Positions 8,307 through 17,073 are shown, counted from the first letter of the stretch. The stretch: 64,000 nt of DNA from Planctomycetota bacterium (GCA_014381825.1 JACNKX010000081.1:248001-312000), one strand, 5' to 3'. Notes: generated by a model not told the origin, from the sequence alone. Made by a program: numbers and translations.

Positions 8307-10163
8307 TTACCTTCGAGTGGATCCAATTCCGGTCGTCGGTGGCAAGCCTCGCATTGTCGAGTTTGCTGTTCGATAGTTGCGACCGTTTGCAGGGGTCGCG
8401 GCTTGGCGATAAGGTCGCACGACGATCGGCGTACGCTGTGCTTGCCTCGGGGCGACTCGCGTAACGTCCGGCAGCCGGGCGACATTCGTTCGATACTGTC
8501 GATATCGCCGCGCCATCTCGTCAATCACAACTGGCGGCGGCAACTCGACACTTGAGTCGTCGACTGCTGGTAGGGTTGGCAAGTTACTGGATTCGGGTAC
8601 GGGCTCCATGGCCTGCCTGGCAGGTGTCGGCGCGACGTCGAACGACTGTGAAGGCGTGGAGTGATAGTACTCGTAGCTGTGGCTTGGCTTCATTCCGTAC
8701 ACGTCGCCCGAGAATCTCGGTCGAGGATTGTGGTAGGGACAATAGGGATCTCTACACGAGGCGATGACGGGAGCAGGATTTGCAAAGGGAATCTGTTCGA
8801 GCAAGTCATTGACCGTCGAGTGTGCCATCTGATCTCGTACCTCACCGGGGAAGCTCGCATCAACAACTTCGGCGCGAATGAACACTACAAGTTCGCTCTC
8901 GGTGATTGTCGTATTGTGATTACGAAACAGCCGGCCGATATGTTTCCAATTCATGATCCCCGGCACGCCCATATCGGTTTCAATTTCGTTGCGACGTACA
9001 AGACCGCCAATGACAGAGGCTTCGCCGTTGCGCAGTTTGAGTCGCGTCGTTGCCGAGCGTCGATCGATAATCGGCTGGCCGTTGTTAAACCCGTTCAACA
9101 CGCTGAATGCAGGCGTAACCTGAAGGACGACGGAATCATCATCGTTGATCTGAGGCGTGACGGTCAGCGTAATACCAGCTTCTCGAAATTCGGTCGTGCC
9201 AATACTTCCGCCCGCTTCTGTCTGCGTGAGTTGTTGAACAGGGATTTCTTGAACGCTTTGGAATGTCGCTTCCGTTCGATCGTACGCCATGATGTTGGGG
9301 CGAGCCAACAACCGGGCACCGTCGGTCTGTTCCATCGCTTGGATTATAGCGGTGAGGTCAAAGTGACGACTCAGATGCGACAAGGTGAGCAGTCCACCAA
9401 GCGACGTCGACGCGGCAGTGGTCGCAGCTGTTGTGGCCACCGCTGTCGGGTCGGTCGGGTCGGTAGCAGGCGTCGTCGCGGCAGTTGAACCGCCCTGGAA
9501 GTTGTTGTTATCAAAGTTGAAAATCGATTGCGGGTCACCCGAGCCGTTAATCCGGCCCCGACCAGCCTGAGACCAATTGAAGCCAAGCTTCTCCATCACT
9601 TCGACGTTGACATCGTACATGTAGGCAGTGATGCGAACTTGCTTGCGAGGAATATCCAATCTGGCGAGTATCTGTTTCGTGGCTTCAATGCCTTGCGGCG
9701 ACGCAGCAACGATCACTTTATTCTCTTCGTCATTCGCAGTCACCCGAGAGTCAAGGACTAAGCTCTGAATGGTCTCTGACAGCGCAGCGGCCGTGATATA
9801 TTGCGGGTGGAAGATCTCAATGTGCTCTTCGACTTCAACGACATCGACGCCATCCGCGCCGTCTACCGCCTCACCTGGATCATCTTGGGTCGAAGGCAAT
9901 TGTTGCTCGGAATCCTGTTCGCGCTGTCGAGTGCGCCGAGCATTTGCCTCCAACTCGTCCAGAAACCGGCGCACGCGACCGATCACTTCGGGCGTATCGA
10001 TAATGAATACACTTTTTGATGAAGGGATCGATTGAACTTGCCCCTGTTGCGACAGGAGTAGTTGAATGCTGGATTCGACTTCCTGGGGGTCCAGTAACTC
10101 TAAGGGGAGAAGAACGGTATCTTGATCGGGCTTAATCGTTAAGTCGTCCAGGCGAACGATCAC
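8307..10163 (-). CDS. Secretin (GspD/PilQ family), main part downstream of an in-frame TAG
   Basis: Outer-membrane secretin, 618 residues as drawn from a GTG. It begins inside the N0 domain and continues through NolW-type N1-N2 repeats (FHPQYITAAALSETI near 120; Lys-rich DEENKVIVAASP after it). The beta-barrel secretin domain spans about 260-440 (ARPNIMAYDRTEATF, VTPQINDDDSVVLQV, VIGGLVRRNE). A proline-rich tail of about 150 residues has no recognised domain. The frame is the same as the ORF at 10179-10550, and only a TAG at 10179-10181 separates them. AAGG lies 5 bases before the GTG at 10163, so reinitiation is possible, but that product would lack a signal peptide. See the upstream entry. 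Confidence 0.8.
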   Translation of the reverse strand: MIVRLDDLTIKPDQDTVLLPLELLDPQEVESSIQLLLSQQGQVQSIPSSKSVFIIDTPEVIGRVRRFLDELEANARRTRQREQDSEQQLPSTQDDPGEAVDGADGVDVVEVEEHIEIFHPQYITAAALSETIQSLVLDSRVTANDEENKVIVAASPQGIEATKQILARLDIPRKQVRITAYMYDVNVEVMEKLGFNWSQAGRGRINGSGDPQSIFNFDNNNFQGGSTAATTPATDPTDPTAVATTAATTAASTSLGGLLTLSHLSRHFDLTAIIQAMEQTDGARLLARPNIMAYDRTEATFQSVQEIPVQQLTQTEAGGSIGTTEFREAGITLTVTPQINDDDSVVLQVTPAFSVLNGFNNGQPIIDRRSATTRLKLRNGEASVIGGLVRRNEIETDMGVPGIMNWKHIGRLFRNHNTTITESELVVFIRAEVVDASFPGEVRDQMAHSTVNDLLEQIPFANPAPVIASCRDPYCPYHNPRPRFSGDVYGMKPSHSYEYYHSTPSQSFDVAPTPARQAMEPVPESSNLPTLPAVDDSSVELPPPVVIDEMARRYRQYRTNVARLPDVTRVAPRQAQRTPIVVRPYRQAATPANGRNYRTANSTMRGLPPTTGIGSTRR

Positions 10164-10178
10164 TAAACCCTTGCCGAC

Positions 10179-10550
10179 CTAACGATATCCGAATCCCCGA
10201 GAAATGAGAATCGTATTCAGAACTTCGCGCAGCGTAGTATCCGTAAAGGCACCGTTGACAACCTCTGCTTGAAGTTCGTTGCCAACAACAATGTCGATGC
10301 CCCATTCCCGTTGAATTGCGAACAGCCACTCGACCAACGACGCGTCACGAAGGATGATCGTGCCGGTTTTTTCGAGCTTGGTTTTCAGCGAGGAAGCCGC
10401 TTCGCTATTGTCGGCATGTGCGGACGCCGGAATCGTCAGCGGCTGCAACAACAGAGCGCCGATCAGACAAAAGATGAGCGGGCGGAACTGTTGTCCGGTC
10501 CACCGCCGCTGTCCCCGCGCGCTGTTTTGTGGTTCGTGATGCGTGTTCAT
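10179..10550 (-). CDS. Secretin N-terminus: signal peptide and most of the N0 (STN) domain, ended by TAG
   Basis: 123 residues. A signal peptide (hydrophobic segment about 24-40, Ala-rich cleavage near PASAHA) is followed by an N0/STN-like domain with pattern IILRDASLVEWL ... NTILISRGFGYR. In intact secretins the strand after GxGYR continues with one or two residues and then GKGLVIV. Here the next codon is TAG, and VGKGLVIVRLDDL follows in the same frame. One base change (for example from CAG, AAG, GAG or TGG) would restore a protein of about 747 residues. The gene therefore looks like a nonsense-mutated secretin, a sequence error, or a read-through gene. The rest of the pilus operon upstream is intact. 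Confidence 0.75.
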   Translation of the reverse strand: MNTHHEPQNSARGQRRWTGQQFRPLIFCLIGALLLQPLTIPASAHADNSEAASSLKTKLEKTGTIILRDASLVEWLFAIQREWGIDIVVGNELQAEVVNGAFTDTTLREVLNTILISRGFGYR

Positions 10551-10607
10551 GTGTCCTCCGGTGACACGTCTTCGCCCAATCCGTGGACGACATTTGCTCT
10601 GTTGCTT

Positions 10608-11249
10608 TTATAGTTCTGCGGTCTCTTTCTTCGTCAGGTCGAAGAGCGAGAGACTCATTTCCAGTGTTCCAGCGTTTTTTTTGTTCGGGTCCGCAGAAGC
10701 CTCGCCTTTGATCGACAGAGCACGGGCGTGTATGACTTTATCGATTCCATGCAGTCCTTCGAGAAAGGCGTACAATCCGCTCATCGGTCCGGCAACTGAT
10801 ATCGCTAGTTGTCGCGTTTCAAGTTGAAACGGCGTCTCACCTCCAGTGTTCCTCAGGCTAGTCCCCGCTATGGGGTGGTCGAGTTGGTTCCAAGTTCGAC
10901 GTGACGGGTCGCTGAGCTGTGCCCTGAGTACAGTACAACCTGTCCGTCTCCCTAAACCCGTGATGTCATCTTGTAGTTTTCTAGCGGCCTTTCCGCTCAC
11001 CAACTGCTGGGCCAGCGTTTTCACTTCCTCGGTTTGCCGTTTATGCATTTCGGTGATTTGCGGCAGCTTCGCGATCGCATGTTTGGTTTCTTCAAGCTGA
11101 ATCTGCGCATCGTGGGTCCGCTGTCGGGCCGCGATATATTCATCGGTCGCTGGCCATACCATCACAAGTCCGGCCAGAATCGTGCCGATTATGACGACCT
11201 GCTTCCGCTTTTCGTAAACCAGGAAGCGCCGCAAGAGGGGCTCAATCAT
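10608..11249 (-). CDS. PilO/GspM-like inner-membrane assembly protein
   Basis: 213 residues from an ATG at 11249, which overlaps the stop of the PilM-PilN gene (AATGATTGA), so translation is probably coupled. The frame is open upstream to 11324 but that part lies inside the neighbour. The topology is PilO/GspM-like: a short cytoplasmic N-terminus, one membrane helix at about 17-33 (VVIIGTILAGLVMVWPA), a coiled-coil segment of about 45 residues rich in Gln, Glu and Lys, and a ferredoxin-like periplasmic domain with AISVAGPMSGLYAFLEGL. Such proteins form the inner-membrane platform with PilN and hold it to the secretin. Assignment rests on topology and gene order. Confidence 0.7.
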   Translation of the reverse strand: MIEPLLRRFLVYEKRKQVVIIGTILAGLVMVWPATDEYIAARQRTHDAQIQLEETKHAIAKLPQITEMHKRQTEEVKTLAQQLVSGKAARKLQDDITGLGRRTGCTVLRAQLSDPSRRTWNQLDHPIAGTSLRNTGGETPFQLETRQLAISVAGPMSGLYAFLEGLHGIDKVIHARALSIKGEASADPNKKNAGTLEMSLSLFDLTKKETAEL

Positions 11250-12777
11250 TACTAGCCGTCCTTTCGATAAGATCGTTATTCTCGACATACCGGCACTTGA
11301 TATCGAACCGAATCGCCGATCCATTCTCTAGTTGCACTGGTTGTTGGCCCTGGAGGCTGACGTCGGCGAGCATCGGGAGCTTTTTGAGCTGCTGGACGAA
11401 TTCGAATACCAGATCGTCTGTGCGCCCCGGGCCTTGAATCGAAACTGCACCGTTCTCGCCAACGCGGAGCGACTCCAGCCAGACACCCTCGGGTGTGCTT
11501 TGGCCGATGGCTCCAAGCAGTTCATGGAACGTCGGAGTTTCCACCGACGAGATGATCGCGCTGACGTACTTACTTCGCATTGCGGATTCTGCAACCTCAA
11601 GCCGCATACCTTCGACTCGCGTCTGTTCGGCCTCGAGCAACACCTGCTGGCCTTCGATCTCCCCAGCGTTCCCGCCTTCCAGAGAACCCATCCCATAGAT
11701 GCCGAACGACACCAACAACATCGCAGCGATCGGCCAGGCCGCCTTTAGTAGCGCTGGAACGAGTGGTTCTTTGAGTAAGGCGCGGTAGGTGTCCATCAAA
11801 TCTGGCAACCCACGTTGATTCGCCGGCTGCTCGAGTTGCTCCGACTCGATCACCAATGATCCGATCGGGGCGACGTAGTGCGTGTTCAGTTGGAAGTTTG
11901 CCGAGTAATCCGAATCAGGAGAAACGGTCTTGGGATCAAGGATCTCCGCCGACAGATTTGATCCGATGAACTGTTCGGCTACCTTATCCAAGTCGTCGGG
12001 GATGCCGCAGAGAACTACCTCAGATATGTTGCCGGACGCGTTTTTGAACTGACGAGCACAATAACGCTGAATCCGATCGAGGTGACGATTGATGATCTCG
12101 CCGATGCGTTCTTTCGAATCGATTCCACCAGGGCGGTAATCGAACAGTAGTTGCCCTCGATACGATACGCCGAGGTCGACGCCCCGCTCGTTGATATCGA
12201 CCGCCAAGACAGGTCGATCTCTGTCTCGTCCCGTACGACCGACGGCGCGGCACATCGCGACCAGGGAGTGTTCGACTAGCTCGACGATCAGACCGGCTTC
12301 TTGAACCGCCGTCACGACATTATCAAGCGTCTCTTTATTCGCAACGGTCAGCCACGTCTGCGAATGCTTCGCGTCGATCGCTCGAGTACTCTCAGCAACT
12401 GCCTTCTCTCCCGCGCCAAGCAGCAAGTACTGGTTACTGCGATCGCGCAAGTTGCGCATCTCAGTGCGTAACGATTCGTTGTCGCCTGCGACGACTCGTG
12501 TTACGCAAAGATCGCTACTCAACGACACATACGCCGTGGCGCCGGCGACCTTTTCTTTGTTGACAAGCATTGTGATCGCAGCCGAAAGCTCGCGCACACC
12601 CGCTTCGGTTCGGAGCGACTCCGCTTCCTGCAACCACGGGATATGATGACCGCGAATCTCCGCGAGATGGTCGCCCTCTCGCTTGGCAACGACCAACGTC
12701 AACTCAGATCGCTGGACTTCGAGTGCGACCTTAATGTTTGGTAGCTTGCGCTTGCCGCTTTTGCTCTGTTTCCCCAT
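11242..12777 (-). CDS. PilM-PilN fusion (GspL-like actin-fold plus membrane/periplasmic part)
   Basis: About 511 residues from the ATG at 12777 (a GTG at 12786 is also in frame). Residues about 10-320 have the actin-like PilM pattern: VALEVQRSELTLVV at the start, VLAVDINERGVDLGV in the middle, and VVLCGIPDD as the second nucleotide-binding strand. A single membrane helix follows near 348-366 (AAWPIAAMLLVSFGIYGMG), then a short coil and a PilN-type periplasmic domain ending with the LxxVSLQG ... IRFDIKCRY pattern. PilM and PilN are separate proteins in many type IV pilus systems, and GspL has this fused layout in type II secretion. It recruits the cytoplasmic ATPase to the membrane platform. 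Confidence 0.72.
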   Translation of the reverse strand: MGKQSKSGKRKLPNIKVALEVQRSELTLVVAKREGDHLAEIRGHHIPWLQEAESLRTEAGVRELSAAITMLVNKEKVAGATAYVSLSSDLCVTRVVAGDNESLRTEMRNLRDRSNQYLLLGAGEKAVAESTRAIDAKHSQTWLTVANKETLDNVVTAVQEAGLIVELVEHSLVAMCRAVGRTGRDRDRPVLAVDINERGVDLGVSYRGQLLFDYRPGGIDSKERIGEIINRHLDRIQRYCARQFKNASGNISEVVLCGIPDDLDKVAEQFIGSNLSAEILDPKTVSPDSDYSANFQLNTHYVAPIGSLVIESEQLEQPANQRGLPDLMDTYRALLKEPLVPALLKAAWPIAAMLLVSFGIYGMGSLEGGNAGEIEGQQVLLEAEQTRVEGMRLEVAESAMRSKYVSAIISSVETPTFHELLGAIGQSTPEGVWLESLRVGENGAVSIQGPGRTDDLVFEFVQQLKKLPMLADVSLQGQQPVQLENGSAIRFDIKCRYVENNDLIERTASND

Positions 12778-12823
12778 GGTCCTCACTCACCTCTCGTGTT
12801 CTCACAACGCCCCGGCATTCCAC

Positions 12824-13234
12824 TCATCCACCCATTTTCACGGTGATCTCCAACCGTCTTGTAAAGCCGCCAGATCGCCCTTGTGCCGCAATGATGACCG
12901 TCCCGTTCGCGCCTTCGCTGAGGTCCGCCATGTATTGACTATTGCTATCCGGCGAGTTCGTCCACGGAATGTCGTACCTATCGATTCCGATTAAGGCATA
13001 GTCCTTTTCCAGAAATGCCAGCGAATGCTGCACACCGGATTCCGCCAAATATCTGGCCCGATCGTAATCCATCGTGTTTCGCAGGGCAGTGAACTGCAGC
13101 GTCTGGGTATCTAGGATCGTGATCACGATCATGCTGCAAATCATCATCACGAACAGCGCCATCATCAGCGCGGCACCGCGCCGAATTTGTTTTAGCGATC
13201 GCCTTCTGAATCGATTTATGTGTTTGTAGCTCAT
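12824..13234 (-). CDS. GspK/PilX-like prepilin-type protein
   Basis: 136 residues from the ATG at 13234, two bases after the TAA of the upstream pseudopilin. The open frame to 13261 overlaps that gene. The N-terminus is strongly basic (about 20 residues) and then has RRGAALMMALFVMMICSMIV, a hydrophobic helix preceded by Arg-Gly. This is the GspK/PilX style, which lacks the usual glutamate at position 5. The following ARYLAESGVQHSLAFLEKDY is the helix typical of minor pilins at the tip. It is short compared with GspK of proteobacteria (about 300 residues) and lacks the large inserted domain. Confidence 0.68.
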   Translation of the reverse strand: MSYKHINRFRRRSLKQIRRGAALMMALFVMMICSMIVITILDTQTLQFTALRNTMDYDRARYLAESGVQHSLAFLEKDYALIGIDRYDIPWTNSPDSNSQYMADLSEGANGTVIIAAQGRSGGFTRRLEITVKMGG

Positions 13235-13236
13235 AG

Positions 13237-13752
13237 TTACCAAGACCTTACCCATGCCCACGAGGTGACAATGCGTTGGCCGTTTGTTTCACGCGGCAGC
13301 TGGATTGTCACTTCGATTTCCAAACACTGTACGTCTGCTGCAGTTGCAGCAGCAGTCGTGCCGTCAGCTCGTCTCCCGGTGAATCGCAATCCCGTGATCT
13401 CGGGAGCAAGAAGATTGTTCGGAGTTGCCACCCCATAGTTCACTAGATTGTTGGTACTGTCGTGTGCCCAAAGATGTATTTCACCATTGGGCATGCGAAG
13501 GCCAAGCCGTCCGGAATTGTTCGTTGCGACGGTGATTTCGGTGACCGCTTCGGCAGCGCGAATCTGGCGGACGATATGTCGCAACACGGAATGTGCCGCT
13601 TCGACACGTACGTAGTCACCTTCGTGTGCCTCCCAGGATTCGCGGCCAGCGCGAATGACGACCGAGATCGATGCCAACAGCATCGCGAGCATCGACGAAG
13701 CGATGATCAACTCAAGCAGCGACAGGCCCTGGCGTTTTCGTTTACGTGTCAT
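13237..13752 (-). CDS. Pseudopilin, GspJ-like
   Basis: 171 residues. The class III prepilin leader is MTRKRKRQG followed by LSLLELIIASSMLAMLLA, with the prepilin-peptidase site after Gly9 and Glu at +5. The remainder is a globular pilin-like domain. By place (third of four minor-pilin genes, just before the GspK-like one) it matches GspJ. It starts 11 bases after the upstream pseudopilin's stop. No prepilin peptidase gene is in the window, so the enzyme must be encoded elsewhere. Confidence 0.75.
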   Translation of the reverse strand: MTRKRKRQGLSLLELIIASSMLAMLLASISVVIRAGRESWEAHEGDYVRVEAAHSVLRHIVRQIRAAEAVTEITVATNNSGRLGLRMPNGEIHLWAHDSTNNLVNYGVATPNNLLAPEITGLRFTGRRADGTTAAATAADVQCLEIEVTIQLPRETNGQRIVTSWAWVRSW

Positions 13753-13763
13753 TGAATGTCCGA

Positions 13764-14216
13764 TTAACTTGCCTCTTGCTCGTAGGCGGCGTTTCTCGCT
13801 ACTTTGCCCACGAATACGGCACTTCGTTCACCACTGTCGAAAATGTCGTTGTTATTCGCATCTTCGTAGGCTGTTGATGTGATTCGCATCAACCCGGAAC
13901 CGAATCCCTCGTCGACCTTGGTCACCAGAAATCGAAGGCCAGCGTAATTCGGTATCGGGCCCGAGTCCGTCGCAGTATCCCAGTCGGCGGCCGTAAGAGC
14001 GAAGTGTTCTTCCAATTTGCTCATGCTGAAAGTAGCGAGGATATTCGCCGTCTCCGTTTGACGTCCGATCCGGATACTGTCGCGCATGAGCTTCAGTGCA
14101 GGCACGAGCACGATCGCAATGATCGTCGTTGCTGCAATTAACTCCAGCAGCGACTGACCGGCCCGCCTACGGGCGATCTGTCGTCGAATCGTTCGATCTG
14201 GATCGCGATGGCTCAT
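13764..14216 (-). CDS. Pseudopilin, GspI-like
   Basis: 150 residues. A 19-residue basic leader ends in Gly, and the mature part begins QSLLELIAATTIIAIVLVP, with the +5 glutamate. The later region, with NILATFSMSKLEEHFAL, resembles the GspI/GspV helix. The C-terminal part contains acidic DANNNDIFDSGE, a calcium-loop-like stretch (inference only). It is part of the minor pseudopilin string, and by order its best analogue is GspI. Confidence 0.7.
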   Translation of the reverse strand: MSHRDPDRTIRRQIARRRAGQSLLELIAATTIIAIVLVPALKLMRDSIRIGRQTETANILATFSMSKLEEHFALTAADWDTATDSGPIPNYAGLRFLVTKVDEGFGSGLMRITSTAYEDANNNDIFDSGERSAVFVGKVARNAAYEQEAS

Positions 14217-14331
14217 CGCAGGGGTCTCAAAGTGGTGGTTCCGTACTACGGGCGCAGAGATACGCCCATGAAACTCTAGCTCACGAATCGACCGACTCTG
14301 CGTGAAGTAGAAAGAAAGTGCGGCGAAAGAG

Positions 14332-14799
14332 TTACGGCGATACGTCAGTGACGATAACCGCTCCCGTCACCGGCACGACGTTCAATCGCCAATTGCGTCC
14401 ATTGCCCGTGAAGTCGACTTGATACGAAGCGGCGGCTTCACCTTCGAACGTGAAATCCATCTCGGTCGTCGATGCAACAACGGTAACGTCGCTATTCAGT
14501 AAATGCGGGCCATCAACCAACGTGCTGCTACTGCCGATGCGCCTCATTACGCTAAACTGCGTCGCGGTCGTAGCATCGAACTGAATAAAGTGGTTGTTAC
14601 CGGTAGTAATTGCTGCACGCTTAGCGCGGAGCATCGATAGTGACAACGTGCGGGCTTCGCCTTGAGCGCCAAAATTGGCGTAGGCAGACCTTCCGAACCT
14701 TGCCGTCCCGATGGCTGCGATGATACCCATCAACGTGACGACCATGACGAGTTCTAAAAGCGTTACGCCTTTTCGTTGCATACATCGATTCGTCGTCAC
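14332..14799 (-). CDS. Pseudopilin, GspH-like
   Basis: 155 residues from a GTG at 14799 that has GAGG 8 bases upstream. An ATG at codon 7 would also work. The leader ends in Lys-Gly and is followed by VTLLELVMVVTLMGIIAAIG, with Glu at +5. The GspH style is supported by the Ala-rich second helix (LSLSMLRAKRAAITTGNN) and a beta-rich C-terminal half. It is separated from the GspG-like gene upstream by 139 bases that hold a strong hairpin (14831-14870), so its expression may differ from the genes before it. Confidence 0.72.
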   Translation of the reverse strand: MTTNRCMQRKGVTLLELVMVVTLMGIIAAIGTARFGRSAYANFGAQGEARTLSLSMLRAKRAAITTGNNHFIQFDATTATQFSVMRRIGSSSTLVDGPHLLNSDVTVVASTTEMDFTFEGEAAASYQVDFTGNGRNWRLNVVPVTGAVIVTDVSP

Positions 14800-14830
14800 G
14801 GCTCGGCCCTCACAGACTCAAGAAGTGAAG

Positions 14831-14870
14831 CAACGGCGAGGGTCTCAGAATGAGGGACTCCTCGCCGTTG
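14831..14870 (-). terminator. Perfect 11-bp inverted repeat inside the pilus operon
   Basis: CAACGGCGAGG (14831-14841) and CCTCGCCGTTG (14860-14870) are exact complements around an 18-base loop. The repeat sits in the 139-bp gap between the GspG-like and GspH-like genes, which are transcribed leftwards. No long T-tract follows in that direction. It may act as an attenuator or as an mRNA processing/stability hairpin that favours the major pilins upstream. Function is inferred. Confidence 0.5.
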
Positions 14871-14938
14871 GCTTATCATGCATATCGTTGAAACCAGCAT
14901 ACTAAGTGCTACACGGTTCAACTTTCATACCGACGTTG

Positions 14939-15298
14939 TTACTTTCCTGCGACACGACCCGTGGAGGCCGTGTAGGTGAAGTCGCCAACTTTGGCGGTCT
15001 TCGGATTCGTTGGAGTGCCATCGGGGAAATAACGCTGGCCGTCTGGATTGGTCGCCGTCCAAAGGACTGGCAACGTACCTGGGAAGGAATTGTTGTCAAA
15101 GTAGTACCGTTCCAATGCACCGTTGATTTCGGAGACAGCCTGCGCTTGGGCGTTTGTCTTCGCAGTGCTTGAGGAAACGGCGATACGAGGAATCACGACA
15201 ACAGCGATGATGCCCAGAATCGTTACGACAGCCAAAAGCTCGAGCAGCGAAAAGCCGAGCGTCCGGCGCTTGCGAGTGTTGTTCTTACGAACCTTCAT
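14939..15298 (-). CDS. GspG-like major pseudopilin (second copy in operon)
   Basis: 119 residues. The leader of 16 residues ends KRRTLG and is followed by FSLLELLAVVTILGIIAVVVIP, which is the canonical PilA/GspG cleavage motif with Glu5 and Phe1. A second helix (QAVSEINGALERYYFDNNSFPG) and a C-terminal YFPDGTPTNP region fit small GspG-type pilins. An AAAGGG ribosome site lies 7-8 bases before the ATG. It is paralogous to the next gene upstream, with which it shares a YFPDGP/T loop. One of the pair is likely the main fibre subunit. Confidence 0.78.
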   Translation of the reverse strand: MKVRKNNTRKRRTLGFSLLELLAVVTILGIIAVVVIPRIAVSSSTAKTNAQAQAVSEINGALERYYFDNNSFPGTLPVLWTATNPDGQRYFPDGTPTNPKTAKVGDFTYTASTGRVAGK

Positions 15299-15445
15299 AA
15301 TTTTACCCTTTCGTTACGGTATCCCACAGAAGTATCTTGTTTTACAAAACGACCGCAGCGACAGTGATGACACCCCACCACTCGCTGGTGTATTCAAACA
15401 TAGGTCACAAATTCGTCACTGACCCAAGTAAGCGGAACTTTTTTA

Positions 15446-15820
15446 TCAGTCAAGCAAATCTGTGTGTTTGTGCCCATTGACCTGCATCGTTGTCCGATTG
15501 AGCTGATAAGCGGAGCCGTCAACGGGACAGGTTGCTGGTCCATCCGGGAAGTACTTTGTGTCTGCCATGATGTTTCCCAAATTCGCATCTGGCGCTGACC
15601 CTTTATTGCGGAGCCACAGCTCTGACTGTATTTCGATCATCCCCTTGGTTGTAAAGCACGAGTTCGCTTTCGGCTTGTCGCCACTGTTTGCGAGTCGTGG
15701 AACAGCGATCAACGCGATGATCCCCATGAGCGTGACGACGGCCAGTACCTCCAGAAGACTGAGTCCCGTTCTACGGGATTGTCTGTATTGAGCGGAGGGC
15801 CAACGAGTATTGTGATTCAT
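15446..15820 (-). CDS. GspG-like major pseudopilin (first copy in operon)
   Basis: 124 residues from the ATG at 15820, which has GGAG 7 bases upstream. The TTG further upstream at 15841 lies before that ribosome site and is unlikely. The leader ends in SRRTG, followed by LSLLEVLAVVTLMGIIALIAVP with Glu5. The mature part has an acidic and Pro-rich C-terminal half containing KYFPDGPATCPVDGSAY, and two cysteines that might form a disulphide. It is probably a fibre or pseudopilus subunit. It is adjacent to the inner-membrane platform gene (gspF-like) on the same strand. Confidence 0.75.
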   Translation of the reverse strand: MNHNTRWPSAQYRQSRRTGLSLLEVLAVVTLMGIIALIAVPRLANSGDKPKANSCFTTKGMIEIQSELWLRNKGSAPDANLGNIMADTKYFPDGPATCPVDGSAYQLNRTTMQVNGHKHTDLLD

Positions 15821-15870
15821 TGTTTGACTCCAGTAATTCAATTGGTCTAGCAGCGACTAGTTCGCGGCGA

Positions 15871-16998
15871 TCATTTCATCGCACCGATCATGTCAAACAT
15901 TGGTAGATAGATCGCGAGGACCATGCCACCGATGCAAGTCGCGAGTCCGGCCGTCATGATCGGTTCAATGGCACCAAGCATCACGTTTGTATATGTCTCG
16001 ACTTCACGCCGTAAATGAGCGCGAATGTGAACTGTTGTTTTCGACAGCGTCCCTGTCTTTTCTCCCACAACTACCAATTGCCTAACGACCGGCGGAAACA
16101 AGTCCGCATGACGCCCCAGTTCGTCACTGAATCGCTCTCCGCGCGTCAATGCAGTGTGCATCTCGCCGATACTTCTTCGAATGGCACGGTTCCCGACCGC
16201 TTTGGAGGACGATTCAAGTGCTTCGACAACAGTGAAGCCCGCGTCCATCAGATTCCCCAAAACTTCCATGAACTGAAGAACCGAGATATTTTTGAAGAAT
16301 TGCCCTAATAAAGGCGCTTTAAGCAGCCAGGTATCCATCCACAGCCGACCGGCTGTTTGACGTCGTATGCCAACGATCGACGAGACGAACGCGACCATTC
16401 CAAGCAACAACATCCATCCGTACATTGCCCCTAGTTCGCCGAGGAGAATCAGCAGTCGTGTGATGCCAGGTAGCTTGGCTCCTGATTCTTCATAGATGCC
16501 TTGGAAGGTCGGGATCACGTATAGCAGCATAAACGTCATCGCACCCGAGCCGGCCGTGACGAGAATACACGGATAGCTCAACTTCTTTAGGATGTGCCCC
16601 TTCAGGTTGTCCGAATGCTCGAGTTGGTGCATGACCCGACCGAGTGTTGCTGGAATGGTTCCGCTGCGTTCGCCGATGCGGATCTGACTGACCATGATTT
16701 CATCGAATGAATCTGGATAGTTGGTCAACGAGTCGCTGAAGGCTTCACCATTCTCAACGCGATCTTTGATGTCTTTCAGCATTGGCGCATACTTCTTTAG
16801 CGACTTCTCTGTCACTAGTGTTTCAAGCGACTTGGGCAATGACAGCCCGTTCTCGATCAGAATCGAGATATTACGAAGAATGAAGATCATGTCCCTCTTC
16901 TTGACCTTCATGCCTTTGGCACTACCGCCGCCGATCTTGATATTCTGGAGCTTCTTCAGGAAGCCGGCGTCGCCTTGATTCGCTGGAAAGTTGGACAT
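15871..16998 (-). CDS. gspF: GspF/PilC platform protein
   Basis: 375 residues from the ATG at 16998. The frame is open to 17022. Two homologous T2SF domains are visible: about 36-160 (RNISILIENGLSLPKSLETL and GTIPATLGRVMHQLEH) and about 240-365 (SVLQFMEVLGNLMDAGFTVVEAL, GEKTGTLSKT). Three membrane helices lie near 165-190, 210-235 and 345-370. It is the polytopic inner-membrane protein on which the hexameric ATPase acts to add or extract pilin subunits. The short N-terminal extension is Gly/Lys-rich. Position between the ATPase and the pilins matches T2SS/T4P operons. Confidence 0.87.
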   Translation of the reverse strand: MSNFPANQGDAGFLKKLQNIKIGGGSAKGMKVKKRDMIFILRNISILIENGLSLPKSLETLVTEKSLKKYAPMLKDIKDRVENGEAFSDSLTNYPDSFDEIMVSQIRIGERSGTIPATLGRVMHQLEHSDNLKGHILKKLSYPCILVTAGSGAMTFMLLYVIPTFQGIYEESGAKLPGITRLLILLGELGAMYGWMLLLGMVAFVSSIVGIRRQTAGRLWMDTWLLKAPLLGQFFKNISVLQFMEVLGNLMDAGFTVVEALESSSKAVGNRAIRRSIGEMHTALTRGERFSDELGRHADLFPPVVRQLVVVGEKTGTLSKTTVHIRAHLRREVETYTNVMLGAIEPIMTAGLATCIGGMVLAIYLPMFDMIGAMK

Positions 16999-17073
16999 GA
17001 TGTTTGATCGCTTATGACACAAAGTTCAAAAGTTCAGCTTGTGTAACGGCAAGCCGAACGAGACGTCCTACGG

